Source: a virus
IMG/VR virus record: IMGVR_UViG_3300044568_003873
Coordinates: 23,978-87,977 of that record
Direction: 5' to 3' (one strand)
Length of the DNA: 64,000 nt
Shown one piece after another: positions 52,717 to 60,728 of the stretch (its first letter is position 1; the number at the start of each line of letters is the position of its first letter). Below the pieces are notes generated by a model. That model had not been told where the DNA came from. It made no database searches and saw only the letters and a list, made by a program, of their open reading frames with translations. The position numbers and the translations under genes are program-made.

Positions 52717-53277
52717 TTAATCAAAAAAAACAACACCAGTCCCTGATACATGACCCAAGTTGGTGATTTCCATTTTATCTTCATTTATTGTCTCCCAAAA
52801 CTGAGACATTTCATTATTCAAACGTATGTCGTCTAATATCAATATTCCATTATAATTAATTTTTTTCAAATAGTTCAAAAAAATAAGTTCAAAATCTCCT
52901 GTATGGAAAGTATCTAACAGAATTATTTTGGAATCTAATATGATTTCTTTGTATTTATCACTCATTACGTCATCGACTATAAACTCAACATTTTGCGGTT
53001 TTTCTTTCAATTGTAATTGATCTGTCAAATTAAATGAGTAAACTTTATTTGTTTTGTTTGCGGCCAAAGCCAATGCTGAACAACCTAATAAAGTACCGAC
53101 ATCAACAAATGATACACCATCAAAATAATTGGATAAAAAAGTTAGTAGTCGATAGTGTTCCTGAGATGATTTTTGTAAAAAATAATTTTGATATTCTTCA
53201 TTATTGATTAAAGAATAAGATTCCATTTTCAACTCATCCAAGTCTTCATTTTTTAAATTGAGAAATAAATCTTTCAT
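52717..53277 (-). CDS. SAM-dependent methyltransferase 3 of the sugar operon
   Basis: The 186-residue protein has SFVDVGTLLGCSALALA (about 55-71) as the SAM loop, KVYSFNLTD, then EFIVDDVM and ILLDTFHTGDFELIFLNYL and GILILDDIRL (about 145-155). This is the Methyltransf_24 pattern. It differs from methyltransferase 1 in detail, so the two may act on different positions. It starts 4 bases after the GT60-like gene and ends 2 bases before methyltransferase 2. No transmembrane or secretion signal is present. Confidence 0.82.
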   Translation of the reverse strand: MKDLFLNLKNEDLDELKMESYSLINNEEYQNYFLQKSSQEHYRLLTFLSNYFDGVSFVDVGTLLGCSALALAANKTNKVYSFNLTDQLQLKEKPQNVEFIVDDVMSDKYKEIILDSKIILLDTFHTGDFELIFLNYLKKINYNGILILDDIRLNNEMSQFWETINEDKMEITNLGHVSGTGVVFFD

Positions 53278-53281
53278 TTTT

Positions 53282-54526
53282 TTATAAATTTCCTGTCATT
53301 CTTTCACCCCACCCTTTAGATTCAGAGTGTGGCCAAACAACCCAATATGCAGGTTTTTCTTCAGCATTGAAAGTTCTCCAAACTTTACAATACCCGTCAG
53401 GATCTCTAAAAAACCCTTGAATTTCGTGTTTATCCGCATCCTTACGGTATATTGTTTCATCCTTGTGATCATGGAATGCAACCACCCAAAAATCATAATC
53501 TCTTTCGGGAACCTGATCATAGGCAACATCGATACAATGTTTGAATTGTTTTGTGAATGAGTTGATCCAGTCTTCCTCCGTTTCGTAATTATTTGGATTT
53601 GGTGGATATTCCTTATCCAAAGTGTATTTTTGAACCGCTCTTTTACTAAAGAGGAGACCTGAATATTTTTCATAATCTCTTAAAGTTCTGACGGGACCAA
53701 ATCCAAATTGACCTAAGTCAACCATTTCTTCACCATCCATACCAAAAAGTTGTCTGTTTCTCTTATGAGAATGATTGTTCTTTTCAACCCACTTCTTATC
53801 GTCATCCCACTGTTTGGTTCGTCCTTTTCTTGTGTATTCGTGATAAACAACTACCTTGTGAGGGTGAAACAAATCATATCCGTGAGTGTATGCTCTTGCT
53901 GCGATGCTGATTTCCTCTCCGTGGAAATAATATTCAGGGTCGTGTTGAACTTCTTTTGAAAATTTTCCGAGTGTGAAGCAAAAGTGAGCGGAATAAAATC
54001 TAGCGGGAACTGGTTTGGTTAGTTCAGTCCAACCAGGTATTGTTTCAGGTAGGAAGAAAACTGCACCCTCGGGGATAAATCTATCGAATGCCATTCTCCA
54101 AGGATCTCTTGCTCTTCCTGCGGGGTCATTATCAGGATCAAATGAACTTACATATCCTGTTAGAAGTGGTTTCTCATGTCCATCTTCTTGTAGTTGGTCA
54201 ATCATATCGATCAAAGTGGTGTCCCAACCCTTTTCGAATCTCATATGTGAATCGATTTGGAGGGTATAGGTTTCATTCCTATAAAGTTGTTGGATAAGGT
54301 GTCTCGCCCAACAAGCTCCGTTTGATTCTTCGTAAGGTATATCTAAAATTCTGAATCTATCATCATTTCTAAATTCTTCTAATTTATCAAAACCGTCCTC
54401 TTCTTTATATTGTCTTGCAATACCAAACCTTAATTTTTCGGGTCGATCGGCGTTTGAAATCATATCCCTAACTGTGTTTTCTAATTCGGGATCTCTGTAT
54501 GATGCTATTTGGACAAATATAGTCAC
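53282..54526 (-). CDS. GT60-like polypeptide alpha-GlcNAc-transferase
   Basis: The 414-residue protein matches the GlcNAc glycosyltransferase family (Pfam PF11397, CAZy GT60). It has IFVQIASYRDPELENTVRDM (3-22), NGACWARHLIQQLY (69-82) and YTLQIDSHMRFEKGWDTTLI (87-106), where DSH is the metal motif; then RFYSAHFCFTLGKF and HGEEISIAARAYTHGYDL. Known members put alpha-GlcNAc on hydroxyproline in Skp1 (Dictyostelium) or on Thr in trypanosome mucins. The last 90 residues are a separate domain with DFWVVAFHDHKDETIYRK. The start is GTG (54524-54526). First gene of the operon and the likely initiating enzyme for glycosylation of Thr-Pro stalks; that link is inference. Confidence 0.85.
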   Translation of the reverse strand: MTIFVQIASYRDPELENTVRDMISNADRPEKLRFGIARQYKEEDGFDKLEEFRNDDRFRILDIPYEESNGACWARHLIQQLYRNETYTLQIDSHMRFEKGWDTTLIDMIDQLQEDGHEKPLLTGYVSSFDPDNDPAGRARDPWRMAFDRFIPEGAVFFLPETIPGWTELTKPVPARFYSAHFCFTLGKFSKEVQHDPEYYFHGEEISIAARAYTHGYDLFHPHKVVVYHEYTRKGRTKQWDDDKKWVEKNNHSHKRNRQLFGMDGEEMVDLGQFGFGPVRTLRDYEKYSGLLFSKRAVQKYTLDKEYPPNPNNYETEEDWINSFTKQFKHCIDVAYDQVPERDYDFWVVAFHDHKDETIYRKDADKHEIQGFFRDPDGYCKVWRTFNAEEKPAYWVVWPHSESKGWGERMTGNL

Positions 54527-54588
54527 TTTAATTATGTTTGAAAATTTATTTTATTCAAATCATAAATTAAGTTTTGAAGAGGTAAATA

Positions 54589-55809
54589 TTAACTATTAAC
54601 TAATCCAGATTGACAATAAGTAGAACCATCAACAGTTATTGTGTTGTTGGAGTTGAAACCTTGAACTTGGTAAGTACTGACATTATTAAGATCTATAAAA
54701 TTCAATTGAGATCCATCCCACGCTTCAATTCCCATTAAGGCCGCAACCCTATCGATTCTATTGAATATTCCTATATCAATGCCTGAACTCATAGTTCCAC
54801 CGGCAAAGTTCAGACCAACAACTTTCCAAGTTCCTCCGAAATTTCCAAAAACCGCGGAACCCGAATCACCGGGTATTGATGGGTCAGGACAATCTTGATC
54901 TACTCTAGTATAGGCAATTTGATTTGCAAATCTCTTACCCCAAACGTATCCGTCGTTGTTTTTTCTATATCCATTAACCATAGATGAATAATTTACATAT
55001 AATGCTTTTAGTCCACACAATGAACCTTCTTTCGGTCCTGATGATCTACCGGACGCGGCTAAAGGAATATTATTTGTTAAAATAGAATCAAGCTCAGCGG
55101 TTGTTGCAAATACAGGGGGTGTTGTAAAACTCAATCCATATTGTTTGAAAGATTCACTATTTGACAATACACTTTCTTTTAAAGCCACTAAACAACAATC
55201 AATTTCAGCCGAACCAGTATTATAAAGTAAAGTACAATACATAACACGGCCTAAGTTATAAAAATCTGTTTCGTAAGATGAACTTTCACCTGGTTGATAA
55301 ATTTGTTCAATTAGGGAGTTATAATCAAACGTACAAGGTGGTTCTTTACAAAGGTCATTTGCATTAAAATGTACTTTTAGTGCAACGTGTAAATTAGTAA
55401 CACCAACCAATGCACCTGTTTCAGTATGTTTAGCCAAAAAACCAAGAGTTCCAATACCATCAGTTGTTTTTCTTATTGAAATACCACCCTTTATTGGTCT
55501 TATATAAGATCTATTTGGTACTGGATTAAAGATACAGGTTGAATTAAATTCTGTTGGACAAGGATGAACGTTCAGTGTTGTACTTTCAACAACATCGGTC
55601 TTCAAAATAGTCCCACCAACATTTATTCTCGATGGTATTAGATCACTTTGAGTTAAATTTTCTATTGGTTTTTTTTCGTCAACAAAAAAAACTATAGATA
55701 ATTCATCAGTAACCACACCATTTTTGATTTTTTTTCCCAAACAAATTGAATCATTGTTATATTCTATCTTTAAATTTTCAATTGATTGGAGTAAATTGTT
55801 CGTTTCCAT
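54589..55809 (-). CDS. Trypsin-like serine protease with N-terminal prodomain
   Basis: The 406-residue protein has the chymotrypsin-fold triad: His141 in GVTNLHVAL, Asp204 in AEIDCCLVAL and Ser316 in IPGDSGSAVFG. The N-terminal 80 residues (LGKKIKNGVVTDELSIVFFV, NLTQSDLIPSRINVGG) match the domain seen before many bacterial trypsin-like proteases. A pair CC follows the aspartate and further cysteines (CPTEFNSTCIF, KEPPCTF) may form disulphides. No signal peptide. It overlaps nothing, but is 2 bases from the next adhesin gene and lies between adhesin 5 and the sugar operon. Possible roles: processing of fibres or attack on host-surface protein. Location in the virion is inferred. Confidence 0.85.
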   Translation of the reverse strand: METNNLLQSIENLKIEYNNDSICLGKKIKNGVVTDELSIVFFVDEKKPIENLTQSDLIPSRINVGGTILKTDVVESTTLNVHPCPTEFNSTCIFNPVPNRSYIRPIKGGISIRKTTDGIGTLGFLAKHTETGALVGVTNLHVALKVHFNANDLCKEPPCTFDYNSLIEQIYQPGESSSYETDFYNLGRVMYCTLLYNTGSAEIDCCLVALKESVLSNSESFKQYGLSFTTPPVFATTAELDSILTNNIPLAASGRSSGPKEGSLCGLKALYVNYSSMVNGYRKNNDGYVWGKRFANQIAYTRVDQDCPDPSIPGDSGSAVFGNFGGTWKVVGLNFAGGTMSSGIDIGIFNRIDRVAALMGIEAWDGSQLNFIDLNNVSTYQVQGFNSNNTITVDGSTYCQSGLVNS

Positions 55810-55811
55810 TT

Positions 55812-58208
55812 TTACAGCGTATTAAATCTAACAAAGACAGTTCTTATACCCGAAGCGGTAGGTGTTTCTGAAATAGAAGGCGTAATTGATGGTGTTATAG
55901 TAGTTGTCGGTGATACGGTTGGAGTTTGAGTCTGAGTTGGAGTTTGAGTTGGTGTTGGAGTAGTTGTCACCGTTGGTGTCGTCGTAACTGTTGGTGTCTG
56001 TGTTGGAGTTTGAGTGGGGGTTACACTTGGTGTTTGTGTTGGAGTAAGTCCAGGTGTAACTGTTTGACTTGGAGTTAAAGATATTGTTGGTGTGATACTC
56101 GGAGTAATAGATGGTGTAGGGGTTTGTGTAGGTGTTTCTGTGGGTGTTACTGTTGCCGTGGGTGTAGGTGTTTCTGTGGGTGTGGGAGTAATTGTTTGAG
56201 TAGGTGTTATTGTTTGGGTAATTGAAGGTGTAAGTGTTGGTGTTACTGTTGGCGTATTTGTTGGAGTTTTGGTGACCGTTGGTGTAACTGTAGGTGTTGG
56301 GGTTGGTGATGGTGTTGGTAAAGGTTCGAAATTTTCACAATCCAAACAGAAATAATCAAAGAGATCATAAGTATTTCTTAAAATTCTGTTATTGTGTTGA
56401 ACTTGTCCACCATTCAATGGTTCGGCATAGAATCTAAATTCTGAAATTGCACCATCAAAAGTTCCCCCAAAGTACTTTTCTAATAAAATACCGGTCTCTA
56501 ATTGTGAAAGTGATGTACCTGACAAAACTGTATCGGGAAATAACTCAGGATCCTGTTGGTAAGTGGTTCCTGTACAACTATTAAATGTTAGATTCTCCCT
56601 TAATCCTTGAGTACCACCACCCCATGACATTGAATAACTTACACCGATTTGTTTTTCTTTTTCGGTATTCAAAGGTCTTGGAATAATTTCCTCAAAGTTT
56701 TCTACGATCATAAATAAATAACCATTGAGATATACTTTCAAAGATCCAAGTCTTTTATCTTTTGAGTCAATGAAATCTCTATTCATAACGACTCTTTGGA
56801 CGGGGTATTCTTTTTCTTGGTCGTGAGTATAAGGTGGTTGAATTAAACTTAAAGTGTCACCTCTTTCAGTTGCAGGGTAAATTAAGGAACTCATTTCCCC
56901 AATTCCACCTTCATAGAATAAGTCACATCCCTCGTAGAAAGTATATCGTTTGAATACGACATCAACCTGTAACCATTTTTCAGTATTCAAAAAGTCAGTT
57001 TGGTTGGTACTTCCCGAACAGAAATCGTAAATTCCAATATTGGAATAAATGTTGTTGATTGTATATCCTGTTAAATAATATTCGTGTGTTTCACAATCCG
57101 CAGTTGTTTGACATGCTCCCGTGATGGTAATTGTCCTTATATTAATTTTTGGGTTTTTTGGGTCACCCGATAATCGTATTGCAAATGAATTTGATAATAC
57201 ATCTATCGTTGGATCTTTGGGTGGTATGGCAACCACTTTGTGTTCACATGCATTTCCACAAACGGTACAATCCGTTCCTTGATAGGTGTCACCTGATATT
57301 GGGTAAACATTGTAACAATCTGAAGTGAATGCCGTCAAAGTACAAGAACAAGTTTTCAAACAACTTAATTCTTCGGTTACTCGTGTATAAGCTGTGTAAC
57401 TTTCAGGATGACCTGTGGCATAATGATAGAATTTATCTTCCGCTCTTGTCCCCATATAGAAGAAAATCCCTGCGTTATTTGGATAGATTTCGTTTAGAGT
57501 GGTCTCACCTGCGCCGGGTTCAAATTCATCATATATTCTTGGCTTTATTACCGTCTCCATAGACCATCCGAGTTCATATCTTTCGGGTAATATTTGCCAA
57601 TCATATTCGTATAGTTTGTAAAAACCTTGATAAAAACCACCATATAATTCTTGGTAGTATCCTATACCCGCCTCTTGTTTTGAAACTATATTATATAGGG
57701 TGTTTGCCGTTATACCTGAAAATCTTGAGTTGGGTGATCTTACATTTGATGTGACCGAAATTAATTTAAGATGTCTATCGTATGTTAATCTGTCAAATTT
57801 GTTAATTGAATCTAATAATCCTCTTGTGTAATAGAGTGTTTCACCACTCATTCTGTCTGTGAGTCCATTGTCAATTCCTGTTAATCCAACATCACAAATT
57901 CCACTCAACGAGTAACAAGATGCATCAACTAAATCAGGAAAAGGATAGAACTTATCCGATACTAAATTATTATCAGTTTCAAAATCATCGTAAAATAATT
58001 CGAGTTGAGGTGAACAATCCGGATCCCACAATCTTATATTAACAGGTAATACATTTCCGTCATCAAAACCGATCAAATTTGTTGAAAATACGGTCTCCTG
58101 ATCATATTCAATTTCATCTTTAGATAGATAAAAATCATAATACTCAGAAGTATCCAATCTCAATTTAATGGAGTTGTTGGAATGATTTCGGATATTTTGT
58201 ATTCCCAC
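55812..58208 (-). CDS. Mucin-like adhesin 5 with lectin-like body and C-terminal Thr-Pro stalk
   Basis: A 798-residue protein. Residues 1-620 are beta-rich with cysteine clusters (SCLKTCSCTLTAF, CTVCGNACEHK) and a concanavalin/LamG-like part: KEYPVQRVVMNRDFIDSKDK, GSLKVYLNGYLFMIVENF, then GGTFDGAISEFRFYAEPLNG. Residues about 625-785 are a stalk of Thr-Pro repeats ([32 protein letters not shown]), ending GIRTVFVRFNTL. The stalk is at the C-terminus here, reversed from the other adhesins. The start is GTG (58206-58208), supported by the TGTATTTAT box upstream; nearby ATGs are absent. Lectin-like domains bind sugars, so this may be the receptor-binding protein. Confidence 0.8.
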   Translation of the reverse strand: MGIQNIRNHSNNSIKLRLDTSEYYDFYLSKDEIEYDQETVFSTNLIGFDDGNVLPVNIRLWDPDCSPQLELFYDDFETDNNLVSDKFYPFPDLVDASCYSLSGICDVGLTGIDNGLTDRMSGETLYYTRGLLDSINKFDRLTYDRHLKLISVTSNVRSPNSRFSGITANTLYNIVSKQEAGIGYYQELYGGFYQGFYKLYEYDWQILPERYELGWSMETVIKPRIYDEFEPGAGETTLNEIYPNNAGIFFYMGTRAEDKFYHYATGHPESYTAYTRVTEELSCLKTCSCTLTAFTSDCYNVYPISGDTYQGTDCTVCGNACEHKVVAIPPKDPTIDVLSNSFAIRLSGDPKNPKINIRTITITGACQTTADCETHEYYLTGYTINNIYSNIGIYDFCSGSTNQTDFLNTEKWLQVDVVFKRYTFYEGCDLFYEGGIGEMSSLIYPATERGDTLSLIQPPYTHDQEKEYPVQRVVMNRDFIDSKDKRLGSLKVYLNGYLFMIVENFEEIIPRPLNTEKEKQIGVSYSMSWGGGTQGLRENLTFNSCTGTTYQQDPELFPDTVLSGTSLSQLETGILLEKYFGGTFDGAISEFRFYAEPLNGGQVQHNNRILRNTYDLFDYFCLDCENFEPLPTPSPTPTPTVTPTVTKTPTNTPTVTPTLTPSITQTITPTQTITPTPTETPTPTATVTPTETPTQTPTPSITPSITPTISLTPSQTVTPGLTPTQTPSVTPTQTPTQTPTVTTTPTVTTTPTPTQTPTQTQTPTVSPTTTITPSITPSISETPTASGIRTVFVRFNTL
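55855..56330 (-). repeat. C-terminal Thr-Pro stalk of adhesin 5
   Basis: Short-period repeat over about 160 residues on the minus strand, units such as TQTPTQTPTVTTTP and TPTETPTPTAT. Confidence 0.82.
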
Positions 58209-58224
58209 GGATTCTTTTTTTAAA

Positions 58225-58232
58225 ATAAATAC
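58225..58232 (-). promoter_or_regulatory. TATTTAT-box promoter candidate for adhesin 5
   Basis: Minus-strand GTATTTAT then TTTAAAAAAAG and the GTG start 16 bases on. It is one half of a divergent pair with the box at 58243. Confidence 0.5.
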
Positions 58233-58240
58233 ATCTCACC

Positions 58241-58252
58241 TTGTATTTATAG
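58241..58252 (+). promoter_or_regulatory. TATTTAT-box promoter candidate for the right-hand plus-strand block
   Basis: TTGTATTTATAG followed by ATAAAAAAAC and the ATG at 58266. It mirrors the minus-strand box 10 bases away, so both strands carry the same element in a 57-base gap. Confidence 0.5.
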
Positions 58253-58265
58253 ATAAAAAAACTTA

Positions 58266-59042
58266 ATGAAACTTAAGGGATATAAGTTAGAAACAACGGC
58301 CGAAAAAAAGGCAGAAGAACTCGGTTGTGAAGGAACTCACAAACACGGTGAGGTCTTTATGCCATGCAAAAGTCACAAACAATATGTTTCAAAATCAAAG
58401 GAACCCAAAAAACAATATGTTTCAAAATCAAAGGAACCCAAAAAAGAATTGGATGAATTAATTGATTTTGATGGAACTATGAACAGTTCTAAAATACCAT
58501 TTGGACTTAACCCAAAACTTCATCCAAGAAAAACGATGGATCAAACCATTCCAAACGCAAGAATTACTAACGATCCACTATCAAGAGGTTTCAGAGCTTT
58601 CGGAGCTTATTTTTCACCTTCGTTGAAAGAAGTAAATTTTGAAGATGCATTTGGTTATGAAGAAACCAAATTTATGGACGCGGAAGATACAATTAAGTAC
58701 CTTGAAAAAGAACTGGGTATGGATGTTGCCGATGCTGAAGATAGAACCATAGAATTCGGAAAAAAATCAGAAATGGACGAAAAATCACCATACAAAGACG
58801 ATCCAAATTTCGTATCAAGAAGTGTTCTAAAAGAAAGAGAAATTCAAGAAGAACAACGACAAAAAGCGATTAAGATGGTGGAAGATATCTTGGTTAGAAA
58901 ATCATCAAAAGATAATGATGTTAGTGATAAAGAACCAAAAACATCAAAAATCTTACAAAGAAATATAAAATCCATCAAAAAATTGGCAGACAAAGAAGGA
59001 TTAACAATGTCTGAATTATTGAAATTAATAAAGAACCTATGA
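58266..59042 (+). CDS. Probable virion protein with CxHHxxC-type N-terminus, function unknown
   Basis: The 258-residue protein starts MKLKGYKLETTAEKKAEELG; CEGTHKHGEVFMPCKSH may bind metal. An exact repeat of 11 residues (KQYVSKSKEPK) follows at about 38-60. The middle has a Pro/Gly-containing segment (IPFGLNPKLHPRKTMDQTIP, FRAFGAYFSPSLKE), then a helical acidic/basic C-terminus with LADKEGLTMSELLKLIKNL. It is probably a structural protein from its neighbours (small late-type genes). No enzyme motif is seen, and I do not recognise the family. Confidence 0.72.
   Translation: MKLKGYKLETTAEKKAEELGCEGTHKHGEVFMPCKSHKQYVSKSKEPKKQYVSKSKEPKKELDELIDFDGTMNSSKIPFGLNPKLHPRKTMDQTIPNARITNDPLSRGFRAFGAYFSPSLKEVNFEDAFGYEETKFMDAEDTIKYLEKELGMDVADAEDRTIEFGKKSEMDEKSPYKDDPNFVSRSVLKEREIQEEQRQKAIKMVEDILVRKSSKDNDVSDKEPKTSKILQRNIKSIKKLADKEGLTMSELLKLIKNL
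58378..58443 (+). repeat. Exact 33-base direct repeat
   Basis: 58378-58410 is identical to 58411-58443, in frame, encoding two copies of KQYVSKSKEPK; a recent duplication. Confidence 0.95.
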
Positions 59043-59503
59043 ATAGTTCACTCTACGGAAAACAAATAAAGGTTCCACAAGAACTTATAAGTCTTCTAAA
59101 AGAGAAACAAAAACTCGGTGCGGGAAAATCCAAAGAGGAATTATCTCAAACTCAAGGGTGGAAAAGAAATTTGGACTTGGTAAAGAAGGGTATGTTGACA
59201 TTCCAAAACTTGGAGAGAATTCAAAATTGGTTCAAAACCAACCCGAAAGAAGGATTGTCGTTTGAACTTCTCGGAGGAGATAAAATGAGGAGTTGGGTTA
59301 CTGGTATACTTCAGTCTATGAGAGAAAAAGATAAGAAGTCATCCATTATTCAAAAACATACAAAACCTGATACAGATCTCAATCCTATAGTTCCAAATGC
59401 ATCTGACAATACACATCAGAGTCACTTTAAACAACTTGCCCCTGAAAATATAAATGAGGAAATAAACAGAATAAAAAAATTAATAAATTATGGAAGCAAA
59501 TGA
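59039..59503 (+). CDS. Helical basic protein, function unknown
   Basis: A 154-residue protein overlapping the previous gene by 4 bases (ATGA). It begins NSSLYGKQIKVPQELISLL and has a basic, helical body with QGWKRNLDLVKKGMLTFQ, a tryptophan pair (NWFKTNPKEG, RSWVTGILQSM), and a Pro/Asn/His-containing C-terminus (NASDNTHQSHFK) ending ININEEINRIKKLINYG-like. It resembles small internal head or adaptor proteins only in style. No family recognised; the next gene overlaps its end by 14 bases. Confidence 0.7.
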   Translation: MNSSLYGKQIKVPQELISLLKEKQKLGAGKSKEELSQTQGWKRNLDLVKKGMLTFQNLERIQNWFKTNPKEGLSFELLGGDKMRSWVTGILQSMREKDKKSSIIQKHTKPDTDLNPIVPNASDNTHQSHFKQLAPENINEEINRIKKLINYGSK

Positions 59504-59783
59504 TAGATTAGATTTTGCACAACCTGCAAATGAATTGAGTAAAATCGCTGAACAACAAAGAGGTATATTATTCCCAAGAAATGATTTCTCACCTCGTTCA
59601 CAGAGTTATTCATCCGTTCACCCTGACGCTCTTGCTGATGGTGATGATATCGGAAGAGGAACTGGATTTTACTTGGATGTTTATAATGTTCAAGCCGGTA
59701 CTTCATTAGATACTGCTGAAAGAACAAATAACATCAAGATCAATAAGTATAACAAGGACAAAGGTTATACTATTCCTGAATAA
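59490..59783 (+). CDS. Small virion-type protein, function unknown
   Basis: A 97-residue polar protein, MEANDRLDFAQPANELSKIA then RNDFSPRSQSYSSVHPDALA and GRGTGFYLDVYNVQAG. It has no cysteine and no catalytic motif. Overlaps on both sides (14 bases upstream and TAATG with the next gene) show it belongs to the operon. It could be a small head-tail connector or decoration protein, inferred only from size and position. Confidence 0.68.
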   Translation: MEANDRLDFAQPANELSKIAEQQRGILFPRNDFSPRSQSYSSVHPDALADGDDIGRGTGFYLDVYNVQAGTSLDTAERTNNIKINKYNKDKGYTIPE

Positions 59784-60169
59784 TGAAGTTATTAGAGATA
59801 TTAAAAAAACAAATTATTCTTGAGGTCGCGTCCCAAAAAGACCTTATAGACGCAATACGCAATAAAAATATTATTGTCATAAACTATGATGGTGATGAAC
59901 CGGGAGGTAAAGGATTGAGAGAACTCGAACCAGTATGTTTAGGAATATCAAAAAAAGGAAATTTGGTGTTGAGAGCTTGGGAAAGAGAGGGTGCATCACA
60001 TACATCTACAATAGGTAAACAACCCTTACCAGGTTGGCGTTTATTTATTGTACCTAAAACATTTTCTTTTAATCTAACAGGTGATAAATTTACTGAGGCT
60101 CGTCCAGGTTATAACCCAAACGGTGACAAATCTATGACGAGAGTATTTAAAAATGCAAAATTTAATTAA
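59783..60169 (+). CDS. WYL-like domain protein with head-targeting-type leader
   Basis: The 128-residue protein starts with a leader MKLLEILKKQIILEVASQKD, whose I-L-E (residues 12-14) fits the Ile/Leu-X-Glu cut rule. The body is WYL-like: IRNKNIIVINYDGDEPGGKG, REL.EPVCLGISKKGNLVLR then AWEREGAS, and LPGWRLFIVPKTFSF. Free-standing WYL-like proteins are common in large phages and may sense nucleic acid or nucleotides. Its start shares one base with the previous stop (TAATGA). I infer packaging in the virion. Confidence 0.78.
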   Translation: MKLLEILKKQIILEVASQKDLIDAIRNKNIIVINYDGDEPGGKGLRELEPVCLGISKKGNLVLRAWEREGASHTSTIGKQPLPGWRLFIVPKTFSFNLTGDKFTEARPGYNPNGDKSMTRVFKNAKFN

Positions 60170-60170
60170 G

Positions 60171-60725
60171 ATGTCAAACGATATGAATTCCCTGATGCAG
60201 AAATTGGCAGTTTCCAAAAAAATAATGGAGAGACACGACAATATGGGTCGTGGTGAGGTTAGACAATCTCCAAACATCAATATCCCGTCAGAATATAAAG
60301 AACCAATATACAACATTCCCGCGCAACCCAAAGTATCGGAGCCAGAGATCAACGAACAAAGAATTATGAGCTCGAATCTTCCTGATGAAATCAAAAGATT
60401 GATGATTGAAAATCCTATAGCAAAACCTGACTCATACAGTGCAACATTACCAGATGAAATTATTGAAGGTGCTGCGAAATTAATTCAAAGTCAATCAGGG
60501 ACTCAACCCAAAAAACAATCATCACAAAGTCCGATTATTGATGAAAGTTTCAAGACTATGATCAGAAATTTAGTGAGAGATACAGTTAGAGATGTTATCA
60601 AAGAAGAATTTGGTGATATAAAAGGAATGATCTCTGAATCCAAGGTTACTAACGAAACAATGAAGCTTTCGGTAGGTAAACATATTTTTGAAGGTAAGAT
60701 TACAAGTATCAAAAAACTTAAGTAA
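60171..60725 (+). CDS. Helical probable virion protein, function unknown
   Basis: A protein of about 184 residues. I took the ATG at 60171, one base after the previous stop, rather than 60153, which would overlap. It begins MSNDMNSLMQKLAVSKKIME, with I-M-E at 18-20 fitting the leader rule weakly. The middle is Pro-rich (VRQSPNINIPSEYKEPIYNI), then helical; the C-terminus has RNLVRDTVRDVIKEEFGDIK, which may oligomerise, and a beta end (KLSVGKHIFEGKITSIKKLK). A head-core or tape-like assembly role is possible. No close family recognised. Confidence 0.68.
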   Translation: MSNDMNSLMQKLAVSKKIMERHDNMGRGEVRQSPNINIPSEYKEPIYNIPAQPKVSEPEINEQRIMSSNLPDEIKRLMIENPIAKPDSYSATLPDEIIEGAAKLIQSQSGTQPKKQSSQSPIIDESFKTMIRNLVRDTVRDVIKEEFGDIKGMISESKVTNETMKLSVGKHIFEGKITSIKKLK

Positions 60726-60728
60726 CCC

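Noticed and set aside
34643-58208. Sugar genes as a T4-type DNA hypermodification system
   Set aside because: No hydroxymethylase or T4 alpha/beta-glucosyltransferase is seen, and the families present act on proteins or glycans.
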